DNA of 64,000 bases. It comes from Hermatobates lingyangjiaoensis. Lineage: Eukaryota; Arthropoda; Insecta; Hemiptera; Hermatobatidae. Positions 11,796-24,010 of the stretch are shown here, piece after piece; positions within the stretch are counted from its first letter, which is position 1; every line of letters begins with the position of its first letter. Below the pieces are notes generated by a model, which saw nothing but the letters and a program-made list of their open reading frames with translations, was not told the origin of the DNA and did no database searches. A program made the translations under genes and the position numbers. The stretch spans positions 62,001 through 126,000 of the forward strand of contig JAPFBL010000238.1 in the NCBI GenBank assembly GCA_026182355.1, read 5' to 3'.

Positions 11796-12659
11796 ATACC
11801 ACACAATTACGATTTGGACAACTAATGATTTATATAGAGAGATAGAGTCAGACTCTATCCAACTCTACCTCTAAGTCAGTAACTTGTCATTTGAGTCAAA
11901 AAAATCCTTCTTGTGTCTAATTTCAAACCAGCTTTTAGTTTTTTATCATAAAATCTTAAAATTTAGTCTTAATTTGAATTATAATGATAAAATGTTCCTT
12001 TTTAATGCGTAATCTAATACCGTGCTTCGATTTTATGATAATGAAAGCCTAACGGGTTTACCTTGGCTCTTGAAATATCTATAACCCATTATATTAATTG
12101 GGTAACTTTAGATGTATAAATTGTGCCTCAGTTTCGTTTATTTGTTCAGGGTATCTTTAACTAAATCTTGATAACTTGTAGGTTTGCAACCTACCGACTT
12201 TACATTATTTGTAAGGTACAATTTTCAAATACCCCGTTAAAGAAATTATAAAAATGATTAATACATTATTTTTTTGATTAAGTATGCCTCTTTTTCATTA
12301 TCAGGATTGCATTATTTTCGCTTGATTTTTGGCTCTTTTTGAAGCAATTTGGAAAAAAACATTGAAACAACAGGCAAGTTTTAGAATAGCAATATATTGT
12401 TAAACTTAAATCGGTGTCTGATAAGTTATGAAATTTGCAAGATACAAATTCTCAAGCATAAATATTAAGAAGTATCAACAACGATTTAAATAAACCCCTT
12501 ACCCTCACCCACGTCCATTCTATTCCCAGTCAGTTGTACTACCGACACTCACCCTTAGGTTCGTACTCTCTTCCTTATTTTATTTTTATTTTGTACTATA
12601 TTTACTGTATACTATAGATAGAGAGTTATCTATCTATAGATTTTTGGTTTAAAGAAATA

Positions 12660-13070
12660 ACACTCCTCATTTTAGGGTAAAAGCTAATGAAATTATAGTC
12701 TCCACTTAAAAAAATTTAATTCTATAAACAACACGTTTCGAACACGAAGTGTTCTTCTTCAGGCATTAACTAAAAAATACAGACACTCACTCTTAGGTTC
12801 GTACTCTCTTCCTTATTTATTTTATTTTTATTTTGTACTTTAGATAACTCTCTGGTGTCATTATATTTTTTAGTTAATGCCTGAGGAAGAACACTACGTG
12901 TTCGAAACGCGTTGTTTATACCATTTAATTTTTATATGTGGAGACCATTTCATTAACTTTTTACCCCACAATGAGTAAATACCACATACTAAGTGATTGC
13001 ACTAAGTTAGGATTAAATTTTTATATGTTGAGACCATTTCATTAGCTTTTTACTCTACAATAAAATTACT
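12660..13070. mobile_element. PLE terminal repeat, family A, inverted pair with partial third copy
   Basis: Left arm (minus sense) holds ACACGTTTCGAACACGAAGT then GTTCTTCTTCAGGCATTAAC. Right arm holds CTGAGGAAGAACACTACGTG then TTCGAAACGCGTTG. The centre repeats a segment with CACTCTTAGGTTCGTACTCT. At 13018-13070 the outer flank alone recurs. Confidence 0.7.
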
Positions 13071-13179
13071 ATTAATAATAACATAGATTGTTAGTAGTTT
13101 TGTGTGTATATTTGCATTGAGTAGAAGTAAACATTTAGCAAACATTGAAATGAACCACCAGACGAGACACGAACAAGGT

Positions 13180-13196
13180 GGGGGGGGGGGGGGGGG
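13180..13196 (+). repeat. Homopolymer G run (17 bases)
   Basis: Seventeen consecutive G residues, striking in such AT-rich DNA. A C run of 15 is at 29269-29283. Confidence 0.9.
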
Positions 13197-13530
13197 AAGG
13201 CGGGCAAGCTGATAGCAGGTGTGTTTGATTTGTAGATCCCAAACATGTCACAGGTCTGCTATTATCAGAGAGCTAAGCAAAGAGCTTTTCACTCCAACCA
13301 ATTCTAGTGAGAGAGCGCGTATTGTAAAATGAAATCAACTGGCTTCAAACAAAATGCTTACGATTTTGCAATAACGTAGAAATTAGATTCACCTGATTCA
13401 AGTCGAAAAATATTAACAGAATAATAATCATCTGCTAAATGCGAGTTAACTTATTATCAAACTCGCTTATAAACAGTTATATTCCATTTTTTTAAAAATG
13501 ATTTCAAAGTGAGCTAAACAAAAAGTTTTT

Positions 13531-13650
13531 TATTAGAAATAGGTAAAACCATCATACCTCGTAAGATGATACTGGAGTTGTCCAGGATCATGTTACGAGG
13601 TATGACGGTTTTACCTATTTCTAATAAAAATCATATTAACCTCAGTGGTA
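13531..13650. mobile_element. PLE-derived hairpin, family K flank
   Basis: ATAGGTAAAACCATCATACC TCGTAAGATGAT is inverted as ATCATGTTACGAGGTATGAC GGTTTTACCTAT around a 20-base spacer. The AGGATCATnTTACGAGGTAT GACGGTTT phrase and the following CTCAGTGGTATTAATAATAT recur at 43060-43145 beside a PLE GIY-YIG remnant, and in altered form at 26760-26945 and 38090-38165. Confidence 0.6.
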
Positions 13651-13814
13651 TTAATAATATGCGTGTATTAAACAAAAAGTGTTTATAAAGAAAATGAAAC
13701 TATTTTCAAAACTGATTCAATCTCTACTAAAAATGAATAATATCCATCACAATTTGTTTAATTTTCGAAACTGTAATAATTAACTCGAAAAATCAACTAA
13801 CTACTAAGATAATA

Positions 13815-14494
13815 TACAATAACCCCTCACTTTTCGCGGATAATGGGGACAGAAGACACCCGCGAAAAGTGACATCCGCGAATAATAGACGCGCCTTTAT
13901 AAAAGCCTCTAAGGCTCAAACAACGACATTTCCAACAGAGAGAGAATCCTGACCTTACTGAATACTGTACTGTGTTGTAAATAAAAATGAAAAACAAAAA
14001 GAAAAATATAAGAAATAATTAATAAAAAAAAAATTACAAGGGCGTGGTAAACAAGAAATTGGGCGATAAGAATTAGCCAATCAGATCAAAGGAAACATCT
14101 TTGGTTATTTTTTTATTAACTTCAACTTATATTTATTGAAATTTTTATTATTCTCTTGTCAAAATTGATTATGTTTTAATATTTTTCATTAATTTTTAGT
14201 CTTTACTGAATACTTTTTAATAGCTTTTATTAGCCTTTAATTTAATACTGTAGAATATATTTTGACCCAGCAAGTAAGTCACTGGTTGTTTGATATCTTT
14301 CTCGATCGTACAAGAAGAATCCTCTACATTTTCGTCTTTAATACTAACTACTGTACTTTTTCATTACGGGTTGTATTTTTTTTTATTTTTTACTGTAATT
14401 ACAATCGAGTATTTTTTATATTTTTTAATTTTTAATTGAACATTTCAGAACCCCGCGAAACACTGAACCGCAAACTAGTGAGGGGATTACTGTA
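13815..14494. mobile_element. pogo/Tigger-like MITE, copy 1
   Basis: The 680-bp element starts TACAATAACCCCTCACTTTT then CGCGG and ends AACTAGTGAGGGGATTACTG TA, inverted ends bounded by TA as in the Tc1/mariner-pogo group. A subterminal CGCGAAAAGTGA hairpin follows the left end. The interior is AT-rich with no transposase. A second copy is at 58873-59586 and shares ACAGAGAGAGAATCCTGACC. Confidence 0.8.
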
Positions 14495-14499
14495 TTTAC

Positions 14500-15250
14500 T
14501 TTAAATTGAAAACCCTTTACTGTAAGTTACCTTTCAGCTAAAACCATTAGAACTTCTCCCGTTAGACAATTCATTAATATATACTTTCGTTATAACTTTT
14601 AAGTACAATTATTAAGTTTACGCTTATTTTTAAAACTAAGAAATGTCAGTACATAATTAACTTTTTTGATGAAGAATAGGTCTAATGCCAGTGAATGCTT
14701 AAATTCAATATGGAAATGATTAGCATATAGCCACTGAACAAGTACAAGTCAAATGTTTCATATTTGTTACTTCTATTACGCTTAGTACATTAAACAAATG
14801 AATTGACTAATATGTACTGGATAAAAATAGTATTCAGTTATTACTAATTACTTATACAAATAAGTAACTCTTATTCGAACAATCCCACGATGTTGGTTCA
14901 GTTGAACAAAGATGCCATGGTTCAATAGTTTCATTGGGCACTTTTCTGTTTTACTTTTTTAAATATAATAACGTTTAGTATAGCCAAGGGGGTGTCGAAA
15001 GCTTTTTAACCAGTAACTATTTTATAGAATAGTAGAATTCTAATCACGTTTTGAAGAGATTAATAAATATATTAACTGATATTTGTTTCTTTTAATGCTA
15101 AGTAATAAAGTATAAAACTTGCTTGGTTGCTAAATACATGAAAGCGGAGCAATAATTAGCATTGTTGATGCTACTAATATTACGAAATATGACTTAAGAT
15201 AAAATTAAACACCTAATAAAAGGAACATGAATATGCCACTAAGATTTCAG
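14500..15250. other. AT-rich stretch without recognisable genes
   Basis: No coding, RNA or mobile-element signal that I can defend. Confidence 0.45.
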
Positions 15251-15259
15251 ACAAAAATA

Positions 15260-15450
15260 TTTATCATTGTAGGGTAAAAATCTAATGAAATGGTCTCCAC
15301 ATATAAAAATTTTACTGATATAAACAACGCGTTTCGAACACATAGTGTTCTTCCTCAGGCATTAACTAAAAAATACAATGACACCAGAGAGTTATCTATA
15401 GTACAAACTAAATAAGTACAAAAATTAATATAAAATAAAATAAGGCAGAA
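15260..15450 (-). mobile_element. PLE terminal repeat, family A, single copy
   Basis: Minus sense: CTGAGGAAGAACACTATGTG then TTCGAAACGCGTTG, with outer flank CTACAATGA and inner flank ATGACACCAGAGAGTTATC. Confidence 0.7.
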
Positions 15451-15454
15451 AGTA

Positions 15455-17635
15455 CGAACCTAAGAATGAGTGCCTCTGAATAAGACTGACTGGTAATGGA
15501 ATGGACATGGGTGGGGGTATAGGGTACATCTGTTTCTTATTAGAAGGCAGGTACATTTTTCTCTTAAAAGTTAGGCTGAGACTTTATATTTTCTTTTAGA
15601 CTAAGTGTAGGAAACATATTGAAAAAATAACACACAGAGCTATAACAAAATATAAACCAAATATATGTATAAGGAGAAAGTAGAACTTTTTTTTTTTTAT
15701 TTTTATATAAATAAATTAAGAAAAGTTGTACATTTGGGAATTTGCTCATTGAGGCAAGTAGAAGAATTATCGCGCACTAGTTTGTTGATTTCATAGCCTT
15801 CTAAAATAGTTATTTCTTCAGGGATATGAAAAACGTGTTTTGACATAGAGAAAATATGCCTCTTTCGCGTATTTCAATATTACGACTCGTACTAACTAGT
15901 AGGAAAAAGTATGCTGGCAAGCACTGTACGTCTGTTTAAAATTAAACTTTGTTAATCAGTGGAGGAAGCTAGATCAGCGGTTATAATCAGGATTAATAAA
16001 TTTGTATGTTCAGGAGAATGAAAATAATTCATAAAATCATCGGATTATTGAGAAATCATATCAGGACGGGAGACAGTGAAAGCCCACGTATTCATCGCTT
16101 CTGGTTAATAGTTAACAAGACTTTTGAGTCGAAATGAAGCGGTTCTTTTAAAGTATGCAATTTAATATTCAAGGTGAAAAATTTGCCCATACAAAAGCAC
16201 ATTTCCTTTGTAATTGCATTTCTCTTCAATTAGTTTTTGCCTTTGCTGTATCAAACTTAAGCTTGACTGCGTGTTAAATATGCAAACACGACAGACACTT
16301 CACTCTCACTTTTGAGTTAATGCTTGCCAATTACGCTCAGGCCTTGTCACTCCATTCATCCAATCCATCAACCAAAACGTATTTCTGCCAAAATACGTTT
16401 AACCTTTAAAGCCTAGTCACTAAATTAGACGTTTTCAATTAAAATTATGTAGTTGTATAAAACCACCTTTACGATAGCACTGCACTACGGTCATCATTTC
16501 AAAATATTTCAAACAGTTTTTTTTCAAAAATTATAAAACAAAATAAATGTTAAAAAATGTTGTTTCTTTTTATATAACAAAAAAATGCTATAATCTGCAT
16601 TGAAATCAATAATGCATTCAGAATCCGTAATATGGCTAGCAACATTTTATTTTTAATAAAATCAAATTCTATTAATTGATAAGAATATTTTCATCTTGAA
16701 GTGATGTTTAAAATTTGAAGCTGAAAAGTTACTAAGACCTCTTCAGGTCAAAGAGGTCACGTGTAAGCAGTTACTATGAGCTCTTCAGGTCAAAGAAGTC
16801 AAATGTAAGCAGTTACTAAGATCTATTTAGGTAAATTCTTCCAAAGAATTTAAAATTTTCGGAATCTCTTTTGTGGAAAAATCACTAACTCTAAAATATA
16901 AATATAAAATATAAATAAATGTAAAAATATATAATATAAAAATATAAATATAAATATAAAATACTAACTCTAACATAATCAAAAACACTAAAATATCTTA
17001 ACCGAAAGTCCTTTTTGATATTTTTTATATTATATCCTTCAAGAGAGTAAATCATCCCAATAGGATATTTTTCCTAAATATGAAAATCATTACTCTACAA
17101 CTTTCTGACAAGTTACTGCAGAGAAAACTTAATAGTTATTGTAAGTTCATTAAACATTCATAGTAAGACAAAATGAAATATAAAATTTTAAGTTTCTTGA
17201 ACTGACAAAAAAGTCGCTTTAAAATGAGTATTTGTTTTGTCATAAAGTACGGATAAGTAGTTAATGAAGTATGCTTCAATATAACTAAAAACAATGAGGT
17301 TCATAAAAACAACTATTTTGTCTGATATGTCTGTTCGTTCTAGTAATCTCTAACATTGAGATTTGAAGATTGATTACAGCACTTTCTTTAGTAATCTTTT
17401 ATCACAAGGTTGAAAAGAAAAAACAAAAAAGCCATATATTAATAAACAAGTAGAAATTAGTTCTAAGGTTCTGAAATTGTTTAAATCAACCTCCAGCCAA
17501 TTAGAGGCTCTCCCAGGTAGCTGCAACGACTCCCTAGGTCACTCAACCCTCACCGATTAGAAAAACAACTTTAATCCCTCCCCAACCTCAGCAACACATT
17601 CCACCTTTCTTATATAAAGCTTTAAACTTCAAAAT
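15455..17635. other. AT-rich stretch; two-copy 56-bp direct repeat only
   Basis: At 16730-16830 a unit with CTCTTCAGGTCAAAGA, then GTAAGCAGTTACTA, is present twice. Elsewhere I see no gene, tRNA or element ends. A 61-codon frame at 15564-15749 is rich in Lys/Tyr/Phe and looks random. Confidence 0.4.
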
Positions 17636-17639
17636 GCAT

Positions 17640-17870
17640 TCATATTTTGATGATGGCTGAAGACAGCAGAAACATGTGTTCTTTTAGCATGTCGATTGGT
17701 AACTTACTATATTCTGTGGATACAGTAACTAGATCGTTATTCAGGAAAGTCGAGAAACTTATGAAAAAGTCAGTTTTAGCTAAATATGGTCTAGTTTTCA
17801 ACAATATATATATATATATATATATATGTTGAATTGAAATATGCAGCAGCCTCTGCATTTACGACTTTTT
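17640..17870 (+). pseudogene. PLE family J: terminal motif plus N-terminal coding fragment
   Basis: TGATGATGGCTGAAGACAGC then AGAAACATGT is a hairpin piece. It is followed in frame by GNLLYSVDTVTRSLFRKVEK then LMKKSVLAKYGLVFNNI, which ends at a TA tract. A sister copy on the minus strand at 22174-22470 has VDEISRVLFRKIEKLVKKQV then SAKFGVIFNNV. Conserved peptide between diverged copies shows it was coding. No reverse transcriptase follows. Confidence 0.55.
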
Positions 17871-17939
17871 TACTGACTGTCTCTATTTTCTGATTATTCT
17901 TCTTTCATTTTGGGGTAATTCCGAAATTAACTTTTCCAG

Positions 17940-18060
17940 TTGGAATAGCATATCATGACAAGTTAAACGAATAAACAACTAATTTATTTACTCATAAGCT
18001 TTCGACTATACAGTAGTCATCATCAGGTTACAATTTTGGTCTTCACATTTAAGAAAAACA
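17940..18060 (-). mobile_element. PLE terminal repeat, family L
   Basis: Minus sense: ACCTGATGATGACTACTGTA then TAGTCGAAAGCTTATGAG. The hairpin GACTA/TAGTC sits between CTGATGA and GAAA. Only copy seen. Confidence 0.6.
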
Positions 18061-18129
18061 AAATTAGAAATTATATAAGACGAAAAACTTGAAACTATTT
18101 AGATTCAAACTCATGATTATAAAAATATT

Positions 18130-18260
18130 TCACATAAACACTTGAAATAACAATCAATAATCAAATCACATTATGTAATGGGAAAACAAGACTAAGATCT
18201 TTCAACCGTAACAAGTGGTTTTCGTCAGAATCAAAAACCCAACAGTTGGGGTTTGGGAAA
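18130..18260 (-). mobile_element. PLE terminal repeat, family B
   Basis: Minus sense: TTTTTGATTCTGACGAAAAC then CACTTGTTACGGTTGAAAGA and TCTTAGTCTTG; outer end with CACGTGAAATAA-like sequence (here ACTTGAAATAACAATCAATA). Confidence 0.65.
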
Positions 18261-18559
18261 CCGACACTGCAACCGCCAGTGCTGCCCTCCGTACCCGGTC
18301 TTGAAGTAATAGAATTAAGAGAAAATATAAACAGAAATTCAGATAAGCAATACAAGTTGGGAAAATATAAATGATTCAGAGAGAATTGGAGAAAATTAAA
18401 AATATATAGATATAAACTTTAACACAGGTTGACAGCTAGCTGATAGTTTTTTATTCTTTCTTACTGTACGTACTCCTTTGTTTCCCCAAACATCCCTTTC
18501 TGGACATTTGTCCTTTCCTGTACTTTCACTCTTTTGAAATACCACTCTTCCCTCCCACT

Positions 18560-18730
18560 CTTCTCAACCCTTCAATAGATGTTTTCTGCATCTAGTGTTT
18601 CAGTTGGGTTTTTGACTCTGACGAAGACCGCTTGTTATGGTTGAATGATCTTAGTCTTGTTTTCCCATTTCATATTGTGGTTTGATCATTGATTGTTATT
18701 TCACGTGTTTATGTGAAATCTTTATATTGA
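18560..18730 (+). mobile_element. PLE terminal repeat, family B
   Basis: CAGTTGGGTTTTTGACTCTG then ACGAAGACCGCTTGTTATGG and TTGAATGATCTTAGTC, followed by the outer TTTCACGTGTTTATGTGAAA end. An identical GTTTTCTGCATCTAGTG lead-in is found at 8150 and 39965. Confidence 0.7.
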
Positions 18731-19837
18731 TAAATTTAGATCAATTGGAAGACGGGTTTATAAAGTATTTCTATTTCCTATAACATCCTATTAAAATCAG
18801 TTACATTGAGAGTGAGTCTCCTCCAGGTCACTCAAGCATTTTTGCTAACCTATTTAAAAACAGTAGGGACTCCAAGCTCTCAATCTAATAAGTAGAACTT
18901 CGTGTGGAGCTCTGAGAAAAGCCTACCTACCACTATCTCTCCTCAAACAAACCGAAAAACAACATCTCTATTAACCCCGACCTAGTAAAAGAACCGAAAA
19001 ACAGTAAACTAACTCTTTTACGAAGAGTTTTGCAAATTTATACGTTTAATAGAATCGTAAACTATGCTCAGCATGTGCCAAAATGTTATACTTCTTAAAG
19101 GTTGTTAGAGAATTCCATGTCCTTCTTCTTCATTCTGTCCTTAGATATAAGTCAGCTATCTACAATAGAACGTACTCAGTTGATGAAACAAACTGAAGTC
19201 GTAGCAATGAACTTAGCACTAGTTTATTGAAGTCTTTTAACAACTTTACCCACTTTCTTTATATAAAAAAGAAAAATAAACTCTGTCTTATAACAACTCA
19301 AAAAATGTTGAGACTTTGATAGTTTCTTTACTAGTGATAATGTGTACCAGGGGTCTCAATACGTCGATCGCGATCCACCAGTTGATCGCGAGGACAGTAG
19401 TGGTGGATCACATAAACTTTGAAAAAAAAAACGTTCCTGTTCGTCGTGCACATGCTAGTTATTTACGACGATAGCGAGACAGTCAGCCTGTCATCCACTC
19501 CATCACTTGACTGATGTGCAGGGTAGAGATGGGCATAGCAAATTCTCTCGCGTGTCCAATACGTATTCCATTCTTCGAATACGACTACTTTCCAATACAA
19601 TGCTTTGTAAAAATATTATAGTTGACAAGACTTCCTTAGGCTTACTTAGAACGGAAGAAAAGAAACAGTAGAAAAAAAAAGATACTCGGTAGAGTAAATA
19701 GATTTATTTATTTAATAGTGGTAGACTTTCTGCAATATTGGCTCATGCAGTATTGCAAAGTAAGAATTTTCAATAAATTTTAAAATAACATACGCTTTTA
19801 TGGGTCGGTAGATCATTTTGACTTGGTCATTTTATAA

Positions 19838-20842
19838 TTACTTATTTATTTGTTGAGGGTCATTGTAGTAGTGCGTCCTAAGAACTATTGTACTCCCCCC
19901 ATCTGTACTATAGTACCCCAGTTAGCTTCAACGCCTCCAAGAAGCTCAGCACTTTTTCTGGGTCCAACAGTAAAAGCTCTTCTATGGTTTTGTTGAGTGT
20001 CCCGAAGCACCTGCCTCTGTGTAACATAGTGTTTCTCAAAGTGGGCGATACCGCCCCCCTGGGGGCGGTGCTTTCATATCAGGGGGCGGTAATGCAAAAA
20101 GGAGAGGGGATTTTATTTCTACAAATTGAAAATGTTCATGCAATATAATTTCTCAATTTAAGTGAAATCACGACATGTAAACTTCTAGGAAACGGTTTCT
20201 TAAAATTATTTGTTTTGTAAATCATTTTTATGTTAAAAGTATATTCTCACCTAAGTTTCTTTTATTGTGTATTAATTATTTTGAATAAATATGCTATGAA
20301 ACAATACATCTATTGGATTCTAAATAAATATTCGATTAGTAATTATTTTAATTTAATTATTAAAATGTTACTCATTAGGTTATTTAGTCTAGGAATCTGA
20401 TTATTATTCAAGAGTTATAGGTTTATGGACCCAAGGGGGAGGTCACTCGAAAAAGTTTGGGAAACACTGGTGCAACACAATGGCTTAGCCAGCAGATGCA
20501 GCGGTGTTTCTTCCTCAACTTTGCAGAACCTGCACAAACCATCATTGCTAATGCCCATTTTCCGGAGATGGCTATTAAGTTTGCAGTGACCCGTTAGAAA
20601 ACCGGTTAAAATTCTTAGATTATTCCTGCTCCTTTCCATACAATCAAAGATTTGACTATTCTTAAACTCATTGAGAAGTATCTTTGATTGCCTGTTTCCT
20701 TGGAGAGAATCCCAGTATTGCTTCCTGTTTTCCCTATCCTCTTTCCTAAGGAGTTCTTGTATAGTGTGTTGTCCTATACCACAGTATGCGGTTTCTGGGC
20801 AGCTTCCCTCGCAAGTTCGTCTGCTCGTTCATGACGAGTTCA
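19838..20842 (-). pseudogene. Non-LTR retrotransposon 3' fragment (RNase H and C-terminal region)
   Basis: It is bounded by a 19-base duplication, TGACTTGGTCATTTTATAA, at 19819-19837 and 20843-20861, so it inserted into the hAT shell by target-primed reverse transcription and is 5' truncated. The minus strand shows DELAREAAQKPHTV (end of an RNase H domain). In a shifted frame it shows HTIQELLRKEDRENRKQYW, then LRILTGFLTGHCKLNSHLRK and CRFCKVEEETPLHLL, the zinc-knuckle-like tail of Jockey/I-type elements, and after the inner insertion LLLLDPEKVLSFLEALKLTG. Frameshifts and stops make it dead. Confidence 0.75.
20027..20469. mobile_element. hAT-like MITE nested in the retrotransposon
   Basis: Ends TAGTGTTTCTCAAAGTGGGC and AGTTTGGGAAACACTG are inverted copies. 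The target duplication is GTGTAACA / GTGCAACA (one mismatch). A GGGGGCGG-rich subterminal block follows the left end. It splits the reading frame of the host retrotransposon, which continues on the other side. Confidence 0.8.
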
Positions 20843-20899
20843 TGACTTGGTCATTTTATAAGTAACTCGCATACTGAAAAAGTGTGAGCACCCCTGGTG

Positions 20900-22170
20900 T
20901 ATACTATACTCAGTGGTAGAATGAATAACTGTGAATTGTCTATATTTCAACTTGAGTTCACTTATTAGATAAGGAAGGGCGACAGCAGAGAGCCACAGCT
21001 TGCTATGACACAGTAAGAAGGGGTATAACGAAACAAATATGAACATTTTAATTAAAGAAAAACTAAAATATTTCATCATGTGTATTTTCTTGCTAACTGA
21101 TTCTGTTTTGGATCTTTCTTATATTACAGATAGAAACTTAGAACGTGAAGCCAGTAGAGTGAGGTAGGAAATTTACGAGAAAAGATACTTTGTTCTTCAT
21201 TAATTACTTCCAACAACCGTCACAACACTAGAATTAATATCATGAACAAACTTTTTTTCATGACTTCAATAGTAGTAATAGAAAAACAACCAGTCACTTT
21301 CATAAATACTATGTAATTTATATGTGTATTCGTAAAATAAATTTGATTATAGATTATAATATTTGAATTACTAAGTGTATTGCATTAGTTTTGAATTCAA
21401 TAGGTATGCTTACGTAAAGCTGAAGTTTACAAACATATATGAAGTTAAAATTTTCTTTTGCTTACGGGTTTTGAGAAGTTCGATAAACAATTTTTTAAAA
21501 CTGCATTTGGCTTTATTCAATAAGAGTTTTGAAGAGTGGAAGAGAGAAGTAGGTCGGGGACTGATAATAGAAGGCAATATTTTTCGCTATTGAGAGAGAG
21601 GCAGAGGATTGTAAATGAGGCAGAGAAGAGGGCCGGGAATGAGATATGCGGTGCTCATAAGGAGCCAGGCATCCTTGGCATGTCCTGTCGCTTGAAATTG
21701 GATTCCAGCATCCCCCTTCGACTTTCCAAAGAGGGTTAATTGAGCCCTCCCCCTTCCAGCCTTCACTTAGCACTTGATGATATACCCTCTCCTCACCTCG
21801 CTGCAAATTTATTGGCATTTTATTAAATTCCCTTACGCTTATTCTTTATTGAACCTTTAACTTTCAAAAATAGTCATTCAATTATATAATAACTCAATCA
21901 AGACCAAATTTTTTTAAAAAAAACATATTTTTTTTAAGTTTAAGTCTCTTTATTGTGAGATTAAGATGTTATCTAATTTACTTAGTAAAAAATTTATACT
22001 GACACTATAAAAACGGCATATTTTTTAGAAAAAAATATTTATAGAATAAATATCAAATTAAAAGATTTAAAAGTAAAATTAATTAAGGAACGATATATAC
22101 GATCAATTGATACGAAACTTCTTATATATTCGTATATAATTAAAGTTATCACAAGAAAACAAAAAAAAAG
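20900..22170. other. No supported feature
   Basis: Two overlapping frames on opposite strands at 21513-21818 come from a slightly GC-richer 250-bp patch (21535-21790) that may be an old repeat. I see no motif or splice structure there. Confidence 0.35.
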
Positions 22171-22173
22171 AGC

Positions 22174-22470
22174 CTAACACTTAATATTCTCGATCGTTTC
22201 GGCTATCTTGCCGTCTGCAGGAGAGGTAGGAAAAGGAAAAGGAACACAGGAGCGGAGACGTGAAAGTGTGTGTCCACCGACCGAAACCATATTTATATAT
22301 ATATACATTATTGAAAATGACACCAAATTTAGCTGATACCTGTTTCTTAACAAGTTTCTCAATTTTTCTAAATAACACTCTCGATATTTCGTCTACACAA
22401 TAAAGTACATCTCCTATGGTCGACATGTTTCGAATGATCAACATTCATCATCAGGACGTGAATAAGATTT
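22174..22470 (-). pseudogene. PLE family J: N-terminal coding fragment and terminal motif
   Basis: From 22444 downward the minus strand has CTGATGATGAATGTTGATCA then TTCGAAACATGTCGACC, then in frame IGDVLYCVDEISRVLFRKIE then KLVKKQVSAKFGVIFNNV, running into an AT tract. At 22195-22270 there is additional sequence with TCTCCTGCAGACGGCAAGAT then AGCCGAAACGATCGAGAATA, another hairpin with GAAACG. Compare 17640-17870. Confidence 0.6.
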
Positions 22471-22489
22471 AACGTGAAATATCTGGTCT

Positions 22490-22498
22490 ATTTACGAA

Positions 22499-22538
<40 letters not shown>

Positions 22539-22919
22539 TTCGAATAAAATGAAAGGTCCGTGTGGACAATAAACAGTAGCAGTTTGCTTCTCAACGCGAG
22601 TACTTCGCACTTCTTCCCGATGACGACGGATGTCGAAATATCGAAGTGAGTTCTGTAGTGTCTTTCTGTGTTCTTTTCTATGTGTTAAAGTATATATATA
22701 TATATTTATCTTACTCTTTATCTTCCCTTTATATACTCTTTATCTTCCCTGTCTACCTTTCCTCCGAAAGTTGGCTACACTGTTTGAGTGCTTCAGTTCG
22801 AACGCCAAGTCAGTTGTTATCAGCCTTTGGAGCGATTCACTTCTTTTCCTGAAGACGAGGACATCGAAATATAGTAGTGAGTTCAGTCGTTTCCTTTCTA
22901 TGTGTTCTTTTTTAAATTC

Positions 22920-22940
<21 letters not shown>
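22490..22940 (+). mobile_element. PLE terminal repeats, family E/F, tandem pair, with TA tracts
   Basis: Copy one (22540-22700) has CGATGACGACGGATGTCGAA then ATATCGAAGTGAG. Copy two (22700-22920) has CTGAAGACGAGGACATCGAA then ATATAGTAGTGAG. Each ends in a TATATA tract (22503-22536, 22925-22967, 23015-23036). Related copies lie at 40220-40560 and 50810-50880. Confidence 0.6.
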
Positions 22941-22969
<29 letters not shown>

Positions 22970-23679
22970 GTTATTTTATTTATATAGTTTATCATAGTTT
23001 AGTATAAAACATTTATATATATATATATATATATATTTGAAATTGGCCATTACGCAGAACATTAGTGCAATAGAAAGAGAAGAATTGATTGCAGAGTGAT
23101 TGATATTTTGCTGGACGGCTTCAAGAATGTCTGAGACGGAATGGTGGTCATTTGGAGCACGTAATTACATAAACTTAAAATCTAGCTAAAAGTCCCTAAC
23201 ATTCAGTACTCAATTATTATTATAAGAACTCAAAGAAAATTTTAACATTTGTACGTATTTTGTTTTAGTAATAAATTGTAATTAAAACTAATGGGTTTAA
23301 TTCATTTTCGACATCCTGTTTCTCAAATGTGTCTTCCCTCATATCTCTGAAACAACAAAGTCATCTGAAAAATTTGCAAGCCGTGTTTATTCTAATGACA
23401 TCAAGAAAGAGCCATAATACTGTTTCTTGTCTTGAATGGCAACTCTTATAGTGGTTTGAAGCCTTTTGGGGTTTAGGAAGGGGAAAAGTGTGCTAATTTT
23501 AACAATTCAGCACAAATTAAAAAAAACATGTTTAAACTAATAAAAGATGACAATGGCTCCTGGTGTCACCGAACTAATTTCTAACTACGCGCAATACTGG
23601 TTAATTTTTATTTTATATTAGGAAACGGTGTATTGAACTTGATTATATCCACTGGCAGGGAAGGAATACAGGATTTTGA

Positions 23680-24010
23680 AATTCATTAACTGTGCAAACT
23701 GCTATAGTGTGGTATTTACTCATGTTAGGAAAAGTATTAAGTATCCACACAAAAAGTTTATTACAAGAAACTAAACAACGCGTTTCGAACACTTAATGTT
23801 CTTCTTCAGGTTATATCTGCTGTGCTGGGGTGGTTGTTCGGGTGGTGAGACCAAGCAAGGAATCAAGCAATTCAGTCCTTGCTTGGTCTCACCTCCCGAA
23901 CAACCACCTCAGCAGAGCAGATGTAACCTGAAGAAGAAGATCAAGTGTTCGAAACGCGTTATTTAGTTTCTAGTAATAAACTAGACTTAACTAACAGGAT
24001 TTAGTTAGAA
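23680..24010. mobile_element. PLE terminal repeat, family A, inverted pair
   Basis: Closest relative of the 130-390 element, including the TGCTGGGGTGGTTGTTCGG centre. The arms meet in the palindromic CAAGCAAGGA...TCCTTGCTTG. The right arm has CTGAAGAAGAAGATCAAGTG then TTCGAAACGCGTTA. Confidence 0.7.

Larger units (their letters stand above)
19348..20896. mobile_element. hAT-like element (outer shell of a nested insertion)
   Basis: Ends CAGGGGTCTCAATACG and GTGTGAGCACCCCTG are imperfect inverted repeats, flanked by ATGTGTAC and GTGTATAC (6 of 8 match). The shell itself (19348-19837 plus 20862-20896) has the CGATCGCGATCCACCAG start common in such elements. Its interior is interrupted by a retrotransposon at 19838-20842. 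Confidence 0.65.

Noticed and set aside
20671..21079. Plus- and minus-strand frames at the edge of the nested insertion
   Set aside because: Antisense of the retrotransposon RNase H region, or spanning the hAT shell boundary.
22630..23007. A 125-codon frame ending in Tyr-Ile repeats
   Set aside because: It spans two PLE terminal pieces and a TA microsatellite; no conserved motif.
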